From Paraphysomonas bandaiensis (taxonomy: Eukaryota > Chrysophyceae): a DNA stretch of 31,785 nt. The stretch covers positions 1 through 31,785 of the forward strand of contig CBFFRP010000326.1 of assembly GCA_965644295.1 (NCBI GenBank), read 5' to 3'. This document shows, one piece after another, positions 31,176 through 31,785 of this stretch (positions are counted from its first letter, which is position 1; every line of letters starts with the position of its first letter). Under the pieces are notes generated by a model, which ran no database searches, was not told the origin of the DNA, and saw only the letters and a program-made list of their open reading frames with translations. The position numbers and the translations under genes are program-made.

Positions 31176-31785
31176 ACTTATTCCTAGGTTAAATTGTAGC
31201 TTGGGTATCCTCATGACGTTGAAGACTTAAGAACATAAGATTGTATAGCTGTAAGCAGCTTGCTTGCTGTAAGAAGAAACAACTGTTCCGTGACTAACAA
31301 TAAGTAAACAAATGAGAACTCATACTGTGTATGCTTAGGACTTAGGGATTAGCAATTGCATTTGATTAATTCAAAACAATAACCCATCAAATTTCTATAA
31401 AATATATAATAACTACAACAAGTTTACTTCTACCACAGAAGGAGACTGAGGGAATAGCAACTGCGATGTGTGGAAATTCGTAAATAAGTGTGATGAGGTA
31501 TGTGAAAACTTGTAGTCGCACAAGAGGAACTGAATTCACCATTGTGTAACTAAATTCACCCTTTTACAACTATATGGGTTGATTTCACATATATTACCTA
31601 TGTACCTATATACCTCGCAGTTGCTATTCCCTCCAGTATCCTTTCTTCGCAGTGAAGGTATTGCTGCTGGTGCTACAAATAAATAAGGAATTAATTTATA
31701 CACAGCGCCACTCTCTTTAAAAAGTAGCTACCATTGATTTAAGATATATATATATTATTACTTTTAGCCGAACTTTTTTACTTTT
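31176..31785 (+). repeat. Repeat family B, copy 4 (runs off window)
   Basis: Starts with TTCCTAGGTTAAATTGTAGC and TCCTCATGACGTTGAA, then GCTTGCTTGCTGTAAGAAG and ACAACAAGTTTACTTCTACC, as in copy 1 (AATGGCTACAACAAGTTTAC near 21950). The later part (about 31550 onward) is diverged and no gene is seen; the copy may extend past the window. Confidence 0.55.

Noticed and set aside
1-31785. tRNA, rRNA or CRISPR array
   Set aside because: No cloverleaf with conserved tRNA boxes, no rRNA core sequence and no regularly spaced repeat-spacer array was seen by eye; a tRNAscan or Infernal run would settle it.
1-31785. Assignment to a named species or phylum
   Set aside because: Gene content (CHASE hybrid kinase, UBE3A, RFC1, short introns) fits several protist groups; a phylogeny of RFC1 and UBE3A would be needed.

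Overview
The window comes from the nuclear genome of a unicellular eukaryote whose lineage I cannot fix. Every cellular gene is split by short introns (mostly 44-130 bp, GT..AG, with one probable GC..AG). The gene set mixes eukaryotic housekeeping genes (RFC1, UBE3A, an STK16-type kinase) with hybrid histidine kinases. The latter occur in many protists, fungi and plants but not in animals. Intergenic DNA is AT-rich and full of repeats. Splice junctions below were placed by hand from splice-site consensus, reading-frame phase and family conservation.

Layout. 1-1335: end of a virus-like or mobile module with two minus-strand genes, each starting inside the same 14-bp TATTATATATAATG box, followed by inverted clusters of 12-bp-spaced TGTCC repeats. 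1336-6570: a graveyard of mobile DNA: an isolated hAT transposon end, two or more copies of a SINE-like element (family C), a 797-bp hAT derivative with both terminal repeats and a broken transposase C-terminus, and a 5'-truncated LINE-like retrotransposon (RNase H plus CCHC) whose 3' tail matches family C. 6998-11099: a divergent pair, a probably myristoylated EF-hand protein (minus) and a kinase with an N-terminal DIX-like domain fused to an STK16/NAK-type catalytic domain (plus, 11 exons). 12334-16217: RFC1, the clamp-loader large subunit, 20 exons (plus). 17294-20085: a UBE3A/E6AP-type HECT ubiquitin ligase, 8 exons, without the usual AZUL zinc finger (minus). 21125-23938: two copies of repeat family B, one interrupted by a family C copy with a perfect 12-bp target duplication. 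24313-30023: two divergent hybrid histidine kinases, a GAF-type with a degenerate ATPase domain (minus) and a CHASE-type membrane receptor with all catalytic boxes (plus). 30351-31785: two more B copies, head to head, with an isolated hAT end at the point where they meet.

How genes may work together. The two histidine kinases share one 572-bp divergent intergenic region and are bracketed by inverted copies of repeat B, so they look like a linked two-component sensing cassette: one active membrane sensor beside one receiver-bearing, probably catalytically dead partner. The EF-hand gene and the DIX-kinase also share a divergent intergenic region and could be co-expressed. RFC1 and UBE3A are convergent neighbours with no evident functional link.

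Most notable: the DIX-STK16 fusion, the kinase/pseudokinase pair between inverted repeats, the virus-like module with its shared start-codon promoter and iterons, and a LINE/SINE-like pair recognisable by a common 3' tail and target duplications.
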